In this document: positions 52,670-60,633 of the stretch, piece after piece | Layout: the number at the start of each line of letters is the position of its first letter | Numbering within the stretch: position 1 is the stretch's first letter | Origin: JBCCIM01 sp965263205 | GTDB taxonomy: Bacteria; Bacteroidota; Rhodothermia; Rhodothermales; JAHQVL01 | NCBI GenBank assembly: GCA_965263205.1 | Contig: CBDHHF010000001.1 | Location: 62,001 to 126,000 of the forward strand | Length of the DNA stretch: 64,000 nucleotides | Direction: 5' to 3' | Notes under the pieces: model-generated | Seen by the model: the letters and a program-made list of their open reading frames with translations, nothing else | What the model was told of the DNA's origin: nothing | Databases searched by the model: none | Position numbers and translations under genes: made by a program

Positions 52670-52759
52670 AAAAAGTTGAAGGTTTAAAGTAAGTTTGATG
52701 ATAAACACCTTATAACTTTAAACCTTCAACTTTCAACCAAAAAAATCCAAATGGATTTT
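52670..52759 (-). repeat. Hairpin plus GGTTGAAAGTTGAAGG repeat behind the msrP stop (copy 3)
   Basis: On the minus strand, just after the msrP stop (52760), a short hairpin AAAAATCC-ATTT-GGATTTTT (about 52741-52759) is followed by GGTTGAAAGTTGAAGG and TTTAAAGTTATAAGG. The hairpin with its U-run can also work as a terminator. Together with copy 2 this forms a convergent pair (52585-52759). Confidence 0.6.
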
Positions 52760-53794
52760 TTACGACTTCGGCTCTTCCGGATACATGCTGGCTACCTGTT
52801 CAGCGTATCCATTGAACAGTTTGGTTGGCACGCGTTTGTTGTTCTGGCCGATTAGCCGCTCCGAAGCCTGACTCCAACGTGGATGGGCTACAAACGGATT
52901 AACGTTGGAAAGAAAGCTGTACTCACTTGGCTGCAATTCATTCCAGAACGTTGGCGGCTGTCTGTCCATAAAGACAATTTCAGTAATCGCTTTGGCGCCT
53001 TTGTACCCATATTTCCAGGGCAGTACCATGCGCATAGGTGCGCCATTCTGTTTTGGTAGTGGCTCACCATACATGCCTGTGGCCATAAATGCCATGTCAT
53101 TCATTGCTTCATCCATGCGCAAGCCTTCAAAGTAAGGCCATGGATACCAGGGGGCAGCACCGATACCCGGCATTTGCTTGGGCCGGCTGGCGCTTACAAA
53201 CCGGACGTGTGTGGCTTTCGAGGTTGGTTTACAGCGCTCAATCAGTTTCCTTAGCGGAAAGCCTGTCCACGGCACCGTCATCGCCCAGGCTTCAACGCAG
53301 CGGAAGCGGTAGATGCGCTCTTCAAGCTCCATTTCGTTGATCAATTCACCGATGTCGAGATCAAAGGATTTCTCAACGTGCCCGTTGACTTTGATTTTCA
53401 TCGGGAATGGTTCATACTTACCCGTTAGCGGCCAGGCTTCCTTGAGTTCACCGCTGTTTTTGAACTCGTAGTAATTTGTATAAGACGAAGCGATTGTGCG
53501 ATCTGTAATCGGGCGCTCGGTAACATCGAATGCGTTATTGCGCATCGCTGGATATCCCGCACGCGGTGCGTTGGCCGGGATGGTGTCAAGCGGACCATCT
53601 GGCGTAATTAGCGGTCCACCCGTGGCAGCCCCCGAATTATTAAGCATGCATCCGGAGGTCATGCCCATGCCGGCAAGGCCAATGGTTCCCAGGCCCAACT
53701 GCTTCACAAAAGCGCGCCGGTTTGTGTAAACGGATTTTGGCGTGGTCTCATTTTCTTTGATCCGCCAGGAAGGGGGGAGAATAATATTGGCCAT
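52760..53794 (-). CDS. msrP: Protein-methionine-sulfoxide reductase catalytic subunit MsrP
   Basis: 344 aa, usual length. Tat signal with NRRAFVKQLGLGTIGLAG (about 25-42). Molybdopterin-binding oxidoreductase core: ENSGELK-like start here FKNSGELKEAWPLTG, then YRFRCVEAWAMTVPWTGFPL with the molybdenum ligand Cys166, PWYPWPYFEGLRMDEAMNDM, PLPKQNGAPMRMVLPWKYGYKGAK and FVDRQPPTFWNELQPSEYSF-type end. The enzyme repairs oxidised methionines of periplasmic proteins. It normally receives electrons from the membrane haem protein MsrQ, which is not adjacent here. The gene appears monocistronic. Confidence 0.95.
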   Translation of the reverse strand: MANIILPPSWRIKENETTPKSVYTNRRAFVKQLGLGTIGLAGMGMTSGCMLNNSGAATGGPLITPDGPLDTIPANAPRAGYPAMRNNAFDVTERPITDRTIASSYTNYYEFKNSGELKEAWPLTGKYEPFPMKIKVNGHVEKSFDLDIGELINEMELEERIYRFRCVEAWAMTVPWTGFPLRKLIERCKPTSKATHVRFVSASRPKQMPGIGAAPWYPWPYFEGLRMDEAMNDMAFMATGMYGEPLPKQNGAPMRMVLPWKYGYKGAKAITEIVFMDRQPPTFWNELQPSEYSFLSNVNPFVAHPRWSQASERLIGQNNKRVPTKLFNGYAEQVASMYPEEPKS

Positions 53795-53953
53795 GATAAT
53801 TCGGCTAAAGGCTATACGAACGCAAAAGATTACACCCCTTAAATACGCACGTTTAACGCGATAAGTCTCACAGAAGTGTAAAACGTAGATAAAAAGAGTT
53901 CACGCGAGGGTAACACATTGACCACCGCGTTCTAGGCTAAATGCCCGAATACT

Positions 53954-53991
53954 AAAAAAAGGTCCACTTCCGGTTTCGGAAGTGGACCTTT
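53954..53991 (-). terminator. Strong intrinsic terminator of the LolA-like gene
   Basis: A perfect 15-bp inverted repeat (53958-53972 with 53977-53991, loop GTTT) centred on GGTCCACTTCCG. On the minus strand it is followed by a U-run (A-run 53954-53960). It lies about 55 bp after the stop at 54045. Confidence 0.85.
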
Positions 53992-54044
53992 GTCCCTTAA
54001 TAGCAGGAAAATGGCAAGACCTGAGGGTTCAGGATGCCATAGGG

Positions 54045-54908
54045 TTACTGCATATCGATTACCTGACCAGGCATCGTGAAGATGGAATCTTCAACGTCAA
54101 TGTTGGTCACGATTTCGCTCATGGTGATTTTCTGGAAGGTGGTACCATCCATTTTTACTTCCATGAGGTGTGCCATCTGCACGCCGTTCACGAGGCGGTA
54201 ATCGCTCATGAAGGTTTCGGTCTGCGCTGGCTCGCCTGTTTGCGGGTTCACCCCTTCGCCTTCGAGTTTTACTTCGAGGTAGGTTTCTTTGTCGATATAA
54301 ACAACGGTATCAGGCTGGTCTTCGCGCGTCACTTTCAGTTTGTGCGCCGGCTTGTCGTTGACCATGCCTTCGCCAAGGTACTCAAGGGTAATGCCTTTAT
54401 CTTCATAGTTCATCAGCATGCCGTCGATGTCCGCCTGGTCTTTCATGCCATTGGCGAGCTCTTTAGGCATTGGCTGTGGGCTTGAACCTGGATTCTGCAT
54501 CCAACCCATTTCTCCATCAAAACCCTGGTTGACTTCAGCGTTCATCGCTTTGATGACAAGCATGGAGCGGATTTTATTCGGGCGCTTGAGGTAGTTGGTC
54601 ATGTCGATTTCCATGCCCATGACTTCAACCTTGCCCGTCATTTTGACCGTCTCAACGGCTTTGATGTTGTCAACACCACCGCGTGCTGCAATGTGCTTGT
54701 CAATGAGGGCACTGACGTCCATGTCCATTGATGCGGCATCGCCCTGGGCCATGGGTTCGTCCATTGATTTATCCATGGCGTCTCCTGCCGGCATGGCATC
54801 TGCAGCAGGCGCAGGCGTGCTGTCGGTCATGACTTCAGACGATTTACAGGCGCTAAACGTTAACATCACTGCAAAAATCGTCAGCACAGTGCGTAAAGAA
54901 GTATTCAT
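54045..54908 (-). CDS. LolA-like/outer-membrane lipoprotein-sorting-type lipoprotein
   Basis: 287 aa. Lipoprotein signal with lipobox FSAC (Cys21, VMLTFSACKSSE). A Met/Asp/Ala-rich spacer (about 25-68) is followed by a LolA-type beta fold: LIDKHIAARGGVDNIKAVETVKMTGKVEVMG, MTNYLKRPNKIRSMLVI, LGEGMVNDKPAHKLKVTREDQPD, VYIDKETYLEVKLEGEG, SDYRLVNGVQMAHLMEVKMDG. Related proteins bind lipids or lipoprotein acyl chains in the periplasm; a specific role is unknown. The unusually Met- and Asp-rich N-terminal spacer could be a flexible tether. A strong terminator follows. Confidence 0.75.
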   Translation of the reverse strand: MNTSLRTVLTIFAVMLTFSACKSSEVMTDSTPAPAADAMPAGDAMDKSMDEPMAQGDAASMDMDVSALIDKHIAARGGVDNIKAVETVKMTGKVEVMGMEIDMTNYLKRPNKIRSMLVIKAMNAEVNQGFDGEMGWMQNPGSSPQPMPKELANGMKDQADIDGMLMNYEDKGITLEYLGEGMVNDKPAHKLKVTREDQPDTVVYIDKETYLEVKLEGEGVNPQTGEPAQTETFMSDYRLVNGVQMAHLMEVKMDGTTFQKITMSEIVTNIDVEDSIFTMPGQVIDMQ

Positions 54909-55254
54909 ATTGTAGTGTTAAGCAAGTGAATAGGTAGGGTAATTACACCCTGCATATACATCTTGCGCAGCCGAAGTGTTGCGTTTTAGGAGAATATGTT
55001 GGCTGTGGTGGTGTGTGGGGCGGCTGAAAAAGCGGTTTTAGCGCTGTTGTAAGGAGAGGCGTTTGGTTTATTGTGTGCGACACACCCCTGTCCGGCTTGG
55101 CCGGACTGTCTCCTCTCGAAGAGGGGACGAAGGTTTGGGCTGATTTAAGCACGTCATGCCGGACCTGATTCGGCAACCAGGTCGCATTCGTTGATTTCTG
55201 GGTACTGGATCAAGTCCGGTATGACGTGGATGGAAAAATCCAAAGAATAGCTTG
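54909..55254. other. Intergenic region with three palindromic repeats
   Basis: 345 bp between two minus-strand transcription units. It contains GTCCGGC-TTG-GCCGGAC (55090-55106), TCCTCTC-GAA-GAGGGGA (55111-55127) and a long palindrome (55150-55228). A 77-codon frame over this area is a by-product of the repeats. Confidence 0.6.
55150..55228. repeat. Inverted repeat with GTCATGCCGGA / TCCGGTATGAC arms
   Basis: The 22-bp arms 55150-55171 and 55207-55228 match at 19 positions when one is reversed and complemented. The wording GTCATGCCGGACTTGAT is a well-known dispersed palindromic element in many proteobacterial and other genomes. Loop 35 bp. Confidence 0.7.
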
Positions 55255-55866
55255 CTAATAACCAGCCGTTTGAGGGGAGATCAGATTTGCGGTTTCGACA
55301 AAATCGATGTGCTTTCCTTTGTGGTTGATCATTCTTGAACTGAGAAGCCGGCGCTCCGCTGAGAGCTTATTTACTTTCGCCTGCCAGTTAGGGCCAAACC
55401 GTTCCAGGTTCTGCTTTTCGTAGGCCTGTTTAACAGCAGCCCTGTCTGGTGCTACACCTGGTTCAGGTGTATAGGCAAAAACCATTTTTCTGTATATCTC
55501 AGCTCGCTCTGTCATGATACTAGACATTGCAATATTTAGCTGGTAATCGGTGCTGTCTACTTCAATCATTTCTCCCAAGTTATACAGACGAAGTAAAGCC
55601 GGCCCATCCGTTGTTTCAAACGTATGCGTAATTTCGGCCCGATATTCCCGTGGCTTTACATTTGTAAACTCGTAATACCCCTCCGCATCCGTGTAAACCG
55701 CTTGCATCGTACCAATCTCCAGCCCTTGCTTGTTTTTGAATTGTACACGCACTCCTTCCAGCGGCTCACCGGATTGAAGTTCGTAGACGAAACCGGAGAG
55801 TTTGGGTTGTGCCTGGGCCGATAAAGCAAAGCAACAACAGAAGTAAAAGAAAAGGATGCGTTTCAT
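55255..55866 (-). CDS. Secreted carboxypeptidase-regulatory-like (Ig-fold) protein A
   Basis: 203 aa. Signal peptide about 1-19 (ILFFYFCCCFALSAQAQ). Residues 22-110 form a CarboxypepD_reg-like domain: LSGFVYELQSGEPLEGVRVQF, YTDAEGYYEFTNVKPREYRAEI. The C-terminal half is helical (ERAEIYRKMVFAY, VKQAYEKQNLERFGPNWQAKV) and unrecognised. It is paralogous to the protein coded just upstream (same start, VYELQSGEPLEGVR), and the two frames overlap by 4 bp. It is the last gene of the BlaI-controlled operon and probably lies in the periplasm or at the outer membrane. Confidence 0.8.
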   Translation of the reverse strand: MKRILFFYFCCCFALSAQAQPKLSGFVYELQSGEPLEGVRVQFKNKQGLEIGTMQAVYTDAEGYYEFTNVKPREYRAEITHTFETTDGPALLRLYNLGEMIEVDSTDYQLNIAMSSIMTERAEIYRKMVFAYTPEPGVAPDRAAVKQAYEKQNLERFGPNWQAKVNKLSAERRLLSSRMINHKGKHIDFVETANLISPQTAGY

Positions 55867-56522
55867 GGTCTTTCTCTTGTACTGGTTGATGAAAGTGCAG
55901 CCACTTGAATTGGGTTAGCAAATACCTTTGCTCGTATTTCTTGTCCTTCATTTCCAAGAATTTGAGAGCTCGCTAACTTCTCCTCAAGAAATATTTTGTA
56001 GAATTTGTTGATCCAGTCCGACTCAAGTCTCCATATCAAGGTTAGCATCTCCGGACTGAGTTGATGTTCGTATGACTCAAAAAATGTCGGATTCTTTTCT
56101 TTTTGAATCAGATGACCCAATGCCATTGCTTCGCGACGGATTTTAATTTCTCGCTGCGAAAGTCCAATTGTTAATGCGTAGTCGTCAGACGCAACTGCAA
56201 TGACATCGTTGTTTGTGAACAATTGCAGGCCCATAGGGCCGTCGGGCGTCTCAAACGTGTGTGTGATTTGGGCGCGGTAATCGCGTGGTTTCACATTGGT
56301 GAATTCGAAGTAGCCCGCCGCGTTAGAGTAAGTCGCCGGCAATGTACCAATCGCTAGTCCTTGCCGGTTCTTCATCTGAATCCGTACCCCTTCCAGTGGT
56401 TCGCCAGACTGGAGTTCGTAGACATAGCCTGATATGCGATGCTGCGCCTGCACGCTGGTTGCTGAAAGCAGGAAGGCGCATAGTACTACACTTGTTTTCC
56501 AATTCATGATATGACCCATCAT
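55863..56522 (-). CDS. Secreted carboxypeptidase-regulatory-like (Ig-fold) protein B
   Basis: 219 aa from the ATG adjoining the upstream stop. An internal ATG at 56507 gives a cleaner signal peptide (SVVLCAFLLSATSVQAQ) and is a good alternative. The regulatory-like domain (ISGYVYELQSGEPLEGVRIQM, YSNAAGYFEFTNVKPRDYRAQI) is followed by a helical part rich in Glu/Lys. It is about half identical to protein A in the first 110 residues, pointing to tandem duplication. Spacing to the M56-TonB gene is 0 bp, so translation is probably coupled. Confidence 0.8.
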   Translation of the reverse strand: MMGHIMNWKTSVVLCAFLLSATSVQAQHRISGYVYELQSGEPLEGVRIQMKNRQGLAIGTLPATYSNAAGYFEFTNVKPRDYRAQITHTFETPDGPMGLQLFTNNDVIAVASDDYALTIGLSQREIKIRREAMALGHLIQKEKNPTFFESYEHQLSPEMLTLIWRLESDWINKFYKIFLEEKLASSQILGNEGQEIRAKVFANPIQVAALSSTSTRERP

Positions 56523-58232
56523 TTATGAAGCGAGTAGCTTTTTTTGGGCCAGCATTTTTTCCATGACTTCTTTTAAGCCTTTTAGCTGGGTTTCAAATGC
56601 AGATTGCTTGATCTGGATTTCTTGAAGCTTCTGCTCTATAACGAGCGCTTCATCTTTATTCACCCTGCTAACTTCAGCAAGCCTGAGTTCTAGCAACTGC
56701 TTAGCCGCCTGGCTTTCTTGCATTTTGAGCTGGGTTTCCGCCATCATTTTTTCGATCTGCATAATATGCGGCGTAAGCGCATCGGCTGTTTCTTCCGTCA
56801 GGCGAAAGGTAACTGGCAGCGACATCTTGACCTTCACGGCCTGCCCGCGTTGCCGGCCCGGGACAAACCGTGCCTGGCTTACAGCTCGCAGTGCTTCTTC
56901 ATCACAGCCGGCGCCGATGCCGCGTACAATCACGGGGTCGGTCACCTGGCCATTTGTATCAACCACAAACTGAACAAATACGCGGCCTTCTACGCCGGCT
57001 TTTCTAGCGATATCGGGATATTTTATGAGTGCTTGTATACTAGCGACGCCACCAATCAACTGCGGCATTTCCTCAACGATCATAAATACTTCGCCTGAAG
57101 GATCTGCTTGTTGTTGTTCGATGATAAGCTCCCGTTCAGCAAGTTGTTGCTCTAGGATTTCTGTCTCCGTGGCTCCATCAGGTGTGGTGATGACGGTTAC
57201 ACTGTTGTCGTCTACAAAATTGACCTCGCATGCAACGAGTATCGATGTACACAACAGGAGTAGCATCGCGGCATAAAATGCTGTTCTACGCTTTGAGGCA
57301 GAAAATAGCGAGTAGTTTTTCATGGCACTGATTCTGTTTTTTAGGCTATGTTTATTGGCTGACATGCTGAGGGGAAGGGGGGCTGGGACGGGCTGAGGAG
57401 CTGCAAAATTGAGGAGTAACGAAGCATACTGCCGTGGTGAAACATCCCGCCGGCTCAGTACCTCCTGGTCGCAGTTCATTTCACGAAAATGCGCCAGTCG
57501 GTCTACAAGTACATGCACCAGGGGGTGAAAGAAAAACCACGAGGCCGTAAAGCGCTCGATCCATTTCCGTGCAAAATCAGCATTGCGGATGTGTGCCAAT
57601 TCGTGTAATAGCGCGAGGTGTAGATCGTGTGGCTGATTACGTAGTGTATCTGGCACAACGATGACGGGGGAGCGCCAGCCGAACGTCATTGGTGCGGTTT
57701 GTGTGTCAGAGAAAACTACCTTGATTTGATCACTCAATCCCCATGCTTTTCTAACAGCTTCACCAGATGGACTAACTGCCCCCAATGTGTCTCCACGGAG
57801 TGTTTGCTCCATCCAGCGGAGTTGCAATGTTTCCCGTATCAACACCATCATTTTGATGCCCCCGCCGATACCAAGCAGCAGTACCAGGAGCCCTAAAGCG
57901 TGGTAGATATTCCAGTGAATAGCCGGCGTTGCAGGAGCAGCAGCTGCCAGATCTGGTACCTCAGTCAGCGGTGTAACTCCGGGCAAAGCCAGATACGTGG
58001 GCGTCGGGGCAGATACAGAAAGGATTGCTGCGAACGATAACACAATCCCAATGGGTAACGCCAGCAACAGGGCGGTGGCTATCTGATAGCGAATTTGCGG
58101 TGCTTGAATGACATTTGACCTGTCGGCGAAATAGAAGAGGCCGGCAAGCATGGTCCAAAAAAGTAAGGGGAGCCAGAGGTGTTCGAGGCTCAAGTGGCCC
58201 GTTTGGAAAAGAAAATCTGCAATCTTAATCAT
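56523..58232 (-). CDS. M56 (BlaR1-like) membrane metallopeptidase fused to a TonB C-terminal domain
   Basis: 569 aa. Membrane helices at about 17-33, 47-70 and 106-126, then the zinc-peptidase site LALLHELAHIRNADF (HExxH) with downstream FREMNCDQEVLS, and a fourth helix at about 311-328 (RTAFYAAMLLLLCTSILVAC). On the outer side follow a coiled stretch, a TonB-C domain (about 385-465: YPDIARKAGVEGRVFVQFVVD, DEEALRAVSQARFVPGRQ, VKMSLPVTFRL) and a long C-terminal coiled coil (about 470-565). In BlaR1 systems a sensed signal activates the protease to relieve BlaI repression. Here the sensor part is TonB-like instead of penicillin-binding. It overlaps the blaI gene by 8 bp. Confidence 0.92.
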   Translation of the reverse strand: MIKIADFLFQTGHLSLEHLWLPLLFWTMLAGLFYFADRSNVIQAPQIRYQIATALLLALPIGIVLSFAAILSVSAPTPTYLALPGVTPLTEVPDLAAAAPATPAIHWNIYHALGLLVLLLGIGGGIKMMVLIRETLQLRWMEQTLRGDTLGAVSPSGEAVRKAWGLSDQIKVVFSDTQTAPMTFGWRSPVIVVPDTLRNQPHDLHLALLHELAHIRNADFARKWIERFTASWFFFHPLVHVLVDRLAHFREMNCDQEVLSRRDVSPRQYASLLLNFAAPQPVPAPLPLSMSANKHSLKNRISAMKNYSLFSASKRRTAFYAAMLLLLCTSILVACEVNFVDDNSVTVITTPDGATETEILEQQLAERELIIEQQQADPSGEVFMIVEEMPQLIGGVASIQALIKYPDIARKAGVEGRVFVQFVVDTNGQVTDPVIVRGIGAGCDEEALRAVSQARFVPGRQRGQAVKVKMSLPVTFRLTEETADALTPHIMQIEKMMAETQLKMQESQAAKQLLELRLAEVSRVNKDEALVIEQKLQEIQIKQSAFETQLKGLKEVMEKMLAQKKLLAS

Positions 58233-58635
58233 GGGTGTTGCCTGCTGCGTCGTGGTCGTTAAGGTCTTCGATGAGTTTTAAGATGTCTTGCCGCTCTGCG
58301 TCCGAAAGCGCCTCTTTCTTTACCAGCGTTTGGATCAGCGCTGCTGGCGAACCTTGAAATGCCTTCTCCACCAGACTGCTAATGAGTGACTGCTGCACAT
58401 CTTCCTGGGTGCGAGCTGGTGCATAGACATAGGTAGCGCCATCCTTTTCGAAAGACAGGTACCCTTTATCTGCCAGCTTTTTCATCACCGTCATAATGGT
58501 GGTATAAGCCACTTTGCGCGTTTCGAGCACGCGCGCGTGAACTTGCGCAACCGTGGCATTTTTCAAAGCCCAGATATGCTGCAAGACTTCCATTTCAGTT
58601 TCGCCCAATGGGGAAAGGTTTTTCTTTTTGCGCAT
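58225..58635 (-). CDS. BlaI/MecI/CopY-family repressor
   Basis: 136 aa. AGGAG is 5 nt before the ATG at 58635 and only 2 nt before the ATG at 58638, so the inner start is preferred. Winged-helix domain 5-80 (LGETEMEVLQHIWALKNATVAQVHARV, VAYTTIMTVMKKLADKGYLSFEKDG), then a dimerisation helix pair that carries the protease-sensitive site in family members. It represses its own operon by binding dyads in the promoter and is inactivated by the linked M56 protease. It is the first gene of a four-gene operon. Confidence 0.93.
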   Translation of the reverse strand: MRKKKNLSPLGETEMEVLQHIWALKNATVAQVHARVLETRKVAYTTIMTVMKKLADKGYLSFEKDGATYVYAPARTQEDVQQSLISSLVEKAFQGSPAALIQTLVKKEALSDAERQDILKLIEDLNDHDAAGNTHD

Positions 58636-58646
58636 CATTTCTCCTG

Positions 58647-58676
58647 TACTACGATAGTAATACTACTAAGATAGTA
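58647..58676 (-). promoter_or_regulatory. BlaI-type operator pair over the operon promoter
   Basis: Two dyads of the same half-sites: TACTA-CGA-TAGTA (58647-58659) and TACTA-CTAAGA-TAGTA (58661-58676). On the minus strand a sigma70-like pair TCGACA/TATTAC with about 18 bp spacing overlaps them. Binding would block RNA polymerase, which is the usual autoregulation of BlaI/MecI systems. Confidence 0.7.
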
Positions 58677-58738
58677 TTTGTGTCGATAAGTTTCTCACCC
58701 GCGCAAATTTTTTGGGATACAAGGATAAAGGGGTTTTT

Positions 58739-58929
58739 GATTGTCGATTTTCGAATGCCGATTTTCGAATGTTTTGAGTTCAGTGCATTGCTAGTCCCGA
58801 AGGAGCCAGGTATATGCATGAATCCGTGCCAATCAAAGATCCTTCACTTTGTTCAGGATGACAAGTTGGTAGCGAATTGCTATTTAACAGCGAATTACTG
58901 TCCCTAAATCGGCATTCGAAAAGACAATT
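58739..58929. repeat. Inverted-repeat element of TTTTCGAATGCCGATTTTCG type
   Basis: ATTGTCGATTTTCGAATGCC (from 58739) has a near-complement in AAATCGGCATTCGAAAAGACAAT-like wording ending at 58929 (about 21 of 24 positions). The 140 bp between hold one GATCCTT/CAGGATGACA motif. Confidence 0.5.
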
Positions 58930-58990
58930 ATCTCAAGATCCTTTGTTGCTCTCAGGGTGACATGGGTAAGCAATGCCGCCATTCTTCATA

Positions 58991-59031
58991 CATTCGAAAA
59001 TCGGCATTCGAAAATCGGCATTCGAAAATCG
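58991..59031. repeat. Three tandem copies of CATTCGAAAATCGG
   Basis: A 14-bp unit is repeated at 58991-59004, 59005-59018 and 59019-59031 (the last ending one base short). It is the complement of the arms of the neighbouring inverted repeat. Confidence 0.8.
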
Positions 59032-59043
59032 AAACCCCCATCC

Positions 59044-59727
59044 TCAGCATTTTGTCTCTTCCGACGCGTACGGATACAGGTGGGCAAGCTGGCTGGGCGA
59101 TGTGCCGAGCAGGTAGCGGGTCCATAAATAGGTATTGCGGACTTGTTGCCGGAAGACGCCGTGTTGTTCGAAGCGCCTGGCGGAGGTGGTTACGTACGCG
59201 TCCAGAAACAAAAATGAGCCACTTTTTTTGAGGCGGCCGGCGAAGTCGAGGTCTTCGAAGATCGGCACAGGTGCAAACCCGCCAATGGCATCAAAGCGCG
59301 ATTTTGTGACAAATAGGCCCCGATCGCCGAAGCTGAAATGAGCGCACTGGAAGCGGGTAAAGAAGCTATACAGATTGAGCAGGGGAGAGCGGGTGTCAAA
59401 TTTGAGTCGGAAGTTGCCGGCCTGGATACCGCTGGACACGGCATCGCGAATCAACGCAAGGGCATTCGCAGGGAGTCTGGTGTCTGCGTGGAGAAAAAGG
59501 AGCACGTCGCCATTTGCCGCCTGAGCGCCGGCATTCATTTGATTGGCGCGGCCCCTGTTAGCTTGAACCACATGAGCAAGGGGTGCAGCAATGGCGGCTG
59601 TGTTGTCTACAGAGCCGCCATCAGCTACCACAATTTCAAAAGGGGGTGTTTGTAGTTGGAGTGTGCTGAGCGTGTGCTCAATACAGGCTGCCTCGTTGAG
59701 GGTAGGGATAACTATTGTAATGAGCAC
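59044..59727 (-). CDS. GT2-family glycosyltransferase, TIGR04283 (arsenosugar-biosynthesis-type)
   Basis: 227 aa. GT-A fold: ITIVIPTLNEAACIEHTLSTL, EIVVADGGSVDNTAAIA, GRANQMNAGAQAANGDVLLFLHADTRLP (DxD-like HAD), FSFGDRGLFVTKSRFDAIGGFAPVPIFEDLDFAGRLKK. This precise wording marks the TIGR04283 group, which is often found with arsenosugar or DUF2064 (TIGR04282) genes. None of these partners is adjacent here. Its start is 15 bp behind the stop of the DDAH-type gene, so it is probably in the same transcript. Product sugar not determined. Confidence 0.88.
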   Translation of the reverse strand: MLITIVIPTLNEAACIEHTLSTLQLQTPPFEIVVADGGSVDNTAAIAAPLAHVVQANRGRANQMNAGAQAANGDVLLFLHADTRLPANALALIRDAVSSGIQAGNFRLKFDTRSPLLNLYSFFTRFQCAHFSFGDRGLFVTKSRFDAIGGFAPVPIFEDLDFAGRLKKSGSFLFLDAYVTTSARRFEQHGVFRQQVRNTYLWTRYLLGTSPSQLAHLYPYASEETKC

Positions 59728-59742
59728 GGGCTAGGGGTAACG

Positions 59743-60633
59743 TTACCAAAACATCTGCTTCATACAGAAAACGGACCCGCCAGATTTGATGTACTCGCTG
59801 GTGTCTACTTCAACGGGTACAAAGCCGGCTGCTTTAAGCTGTTCGACGGTAGCGACACATCCTTTCTGGATTACGACGTGCCGCTGGTCGGGGCAATGCG
59901 CGTTGCAGGCAAATAACTCGCGGGATTCATCTTCTGGACATTCGATCACATGATCGAAAAAATGATGGATCAAGTCCAGTCCTTCTTGTGTGAAGGCACC
60001 GGGGTAAATCATTACAGTTTTGGCATCCAACACGCTAAAACAGGTATCGAGATGGTAGAAATCGGGATCCAAAAGCTCTAATGCGAGCACCTTTACGTCC
60101 AGCAACGAAGCAATGTTGTTGTATACCTCAATATCAGTACGGAAACCGTAGCCGCCCCAGAGCAACTTGTGGTCGGGATGCCAGATGGCATCTCCCATGC
60201 CTTCGAAGTCAGAATCGAGTGCTGCGATTGACTTTACCGTGTATTGTTTGTTGTCGAAAAAAGACGCCAGATGGTCTACCTCACCTTTACGTTGATCAGC
60301 GTGCATGTTGCTAAGAACGACGCCTGGTTTTCCACCCCCATTTCTGTAAAATGGAAGGGTTTGATTGGCGCAGAACACCATGTCTGGATAACCTGCAGCG
60401 CCTTCCAGCACGTGTGTATTCAAACCAATGTTCTGGTAGGCATTTCTGAGTGCTTCCCATTGGGTACGGGCTACCGCCGAGTCGATGCTTCCAACATGAT
60501 CCGCCATGTGTGGGTTGATGACGTACGCAACATCAAAATGGTCGGGCGACGTAAAGAGTACATTATTGGGAGAGGGGATGCGTGGCAACGAAGCGAGTTC
60601 AAAATCGACTTCCTCAACACGTTTGTATACCAT
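59743..60633 (-). CDS. Dimethylarginine dimethylaminohydrolase-type amidinohydrolase
   Basis: 296 aa. Five-bladed pentein fold of the DDAH/arginine-deiminase superfamily: YVINPHMADHVGSID, GYPDMVFCANQTLPF (substrate-binding Asp), EGMGDAIWHPD, FYHLDTCFSVLDAKTVMIYPGAF (catalytic His), and the C-terminal nucleophile Cys in GGSVFCMKQMF (Cys291). It hydrolyses a guanidino compound (methylated arginine, arginine or a relative) to citrulline plus an amine. Related bacterial enzymes also take N-omega-hydroxy or ornithine-type substrates, so the exact substrate is open. A 280-bp gap precedes it on the pgk side. Confidence 0.85.
   Translation of the reverse strand: MVYKRVEEVDFELASLPRIPSPNNVLFTSPDHFDVAYVINPHMADHVGSIDSAVARTQWEALRNAYQNIGLNTHVLEGAAGYPDMVFCANQTLPFYRNGGGKPGVVLSNMHADQRKGEVDHLASFFDNKQYTVKSIAALDSDFEGMGDAIWHPDHKLLWGGYGFRTDIEVYNNIASLLDVKVLALELLDPDFYHLDTCFSVLDAKTVMIYPGAFTQEGLDLIHHFFDHVIECPEDESRELFACNAHCPDQRHVVIQKGCVATVEQLKAAGFVPVEVDTSEYIKSGGSVFCMKQMFW

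Larger units (their letters stand above)
58677..59043. other. Intergenic region built of repeats
   Basis: About 370 bp without a gene. It contains an inverted-repeat element (58739-58929), two more GATCCTT/CAGGATGACA motifs (58836-58863 and 58935-58966) and a 14-bp tandem repeat (58991-59031). Confidence 0.6.

Noticed and set aside
54943..55176. 77-codon frame in the repeat-rich gap
   Set aside because: Its wording (MPNQVRHDV, PSSRGDSPAKPDRG) is the typical translation of dispersed palindromic repeats.
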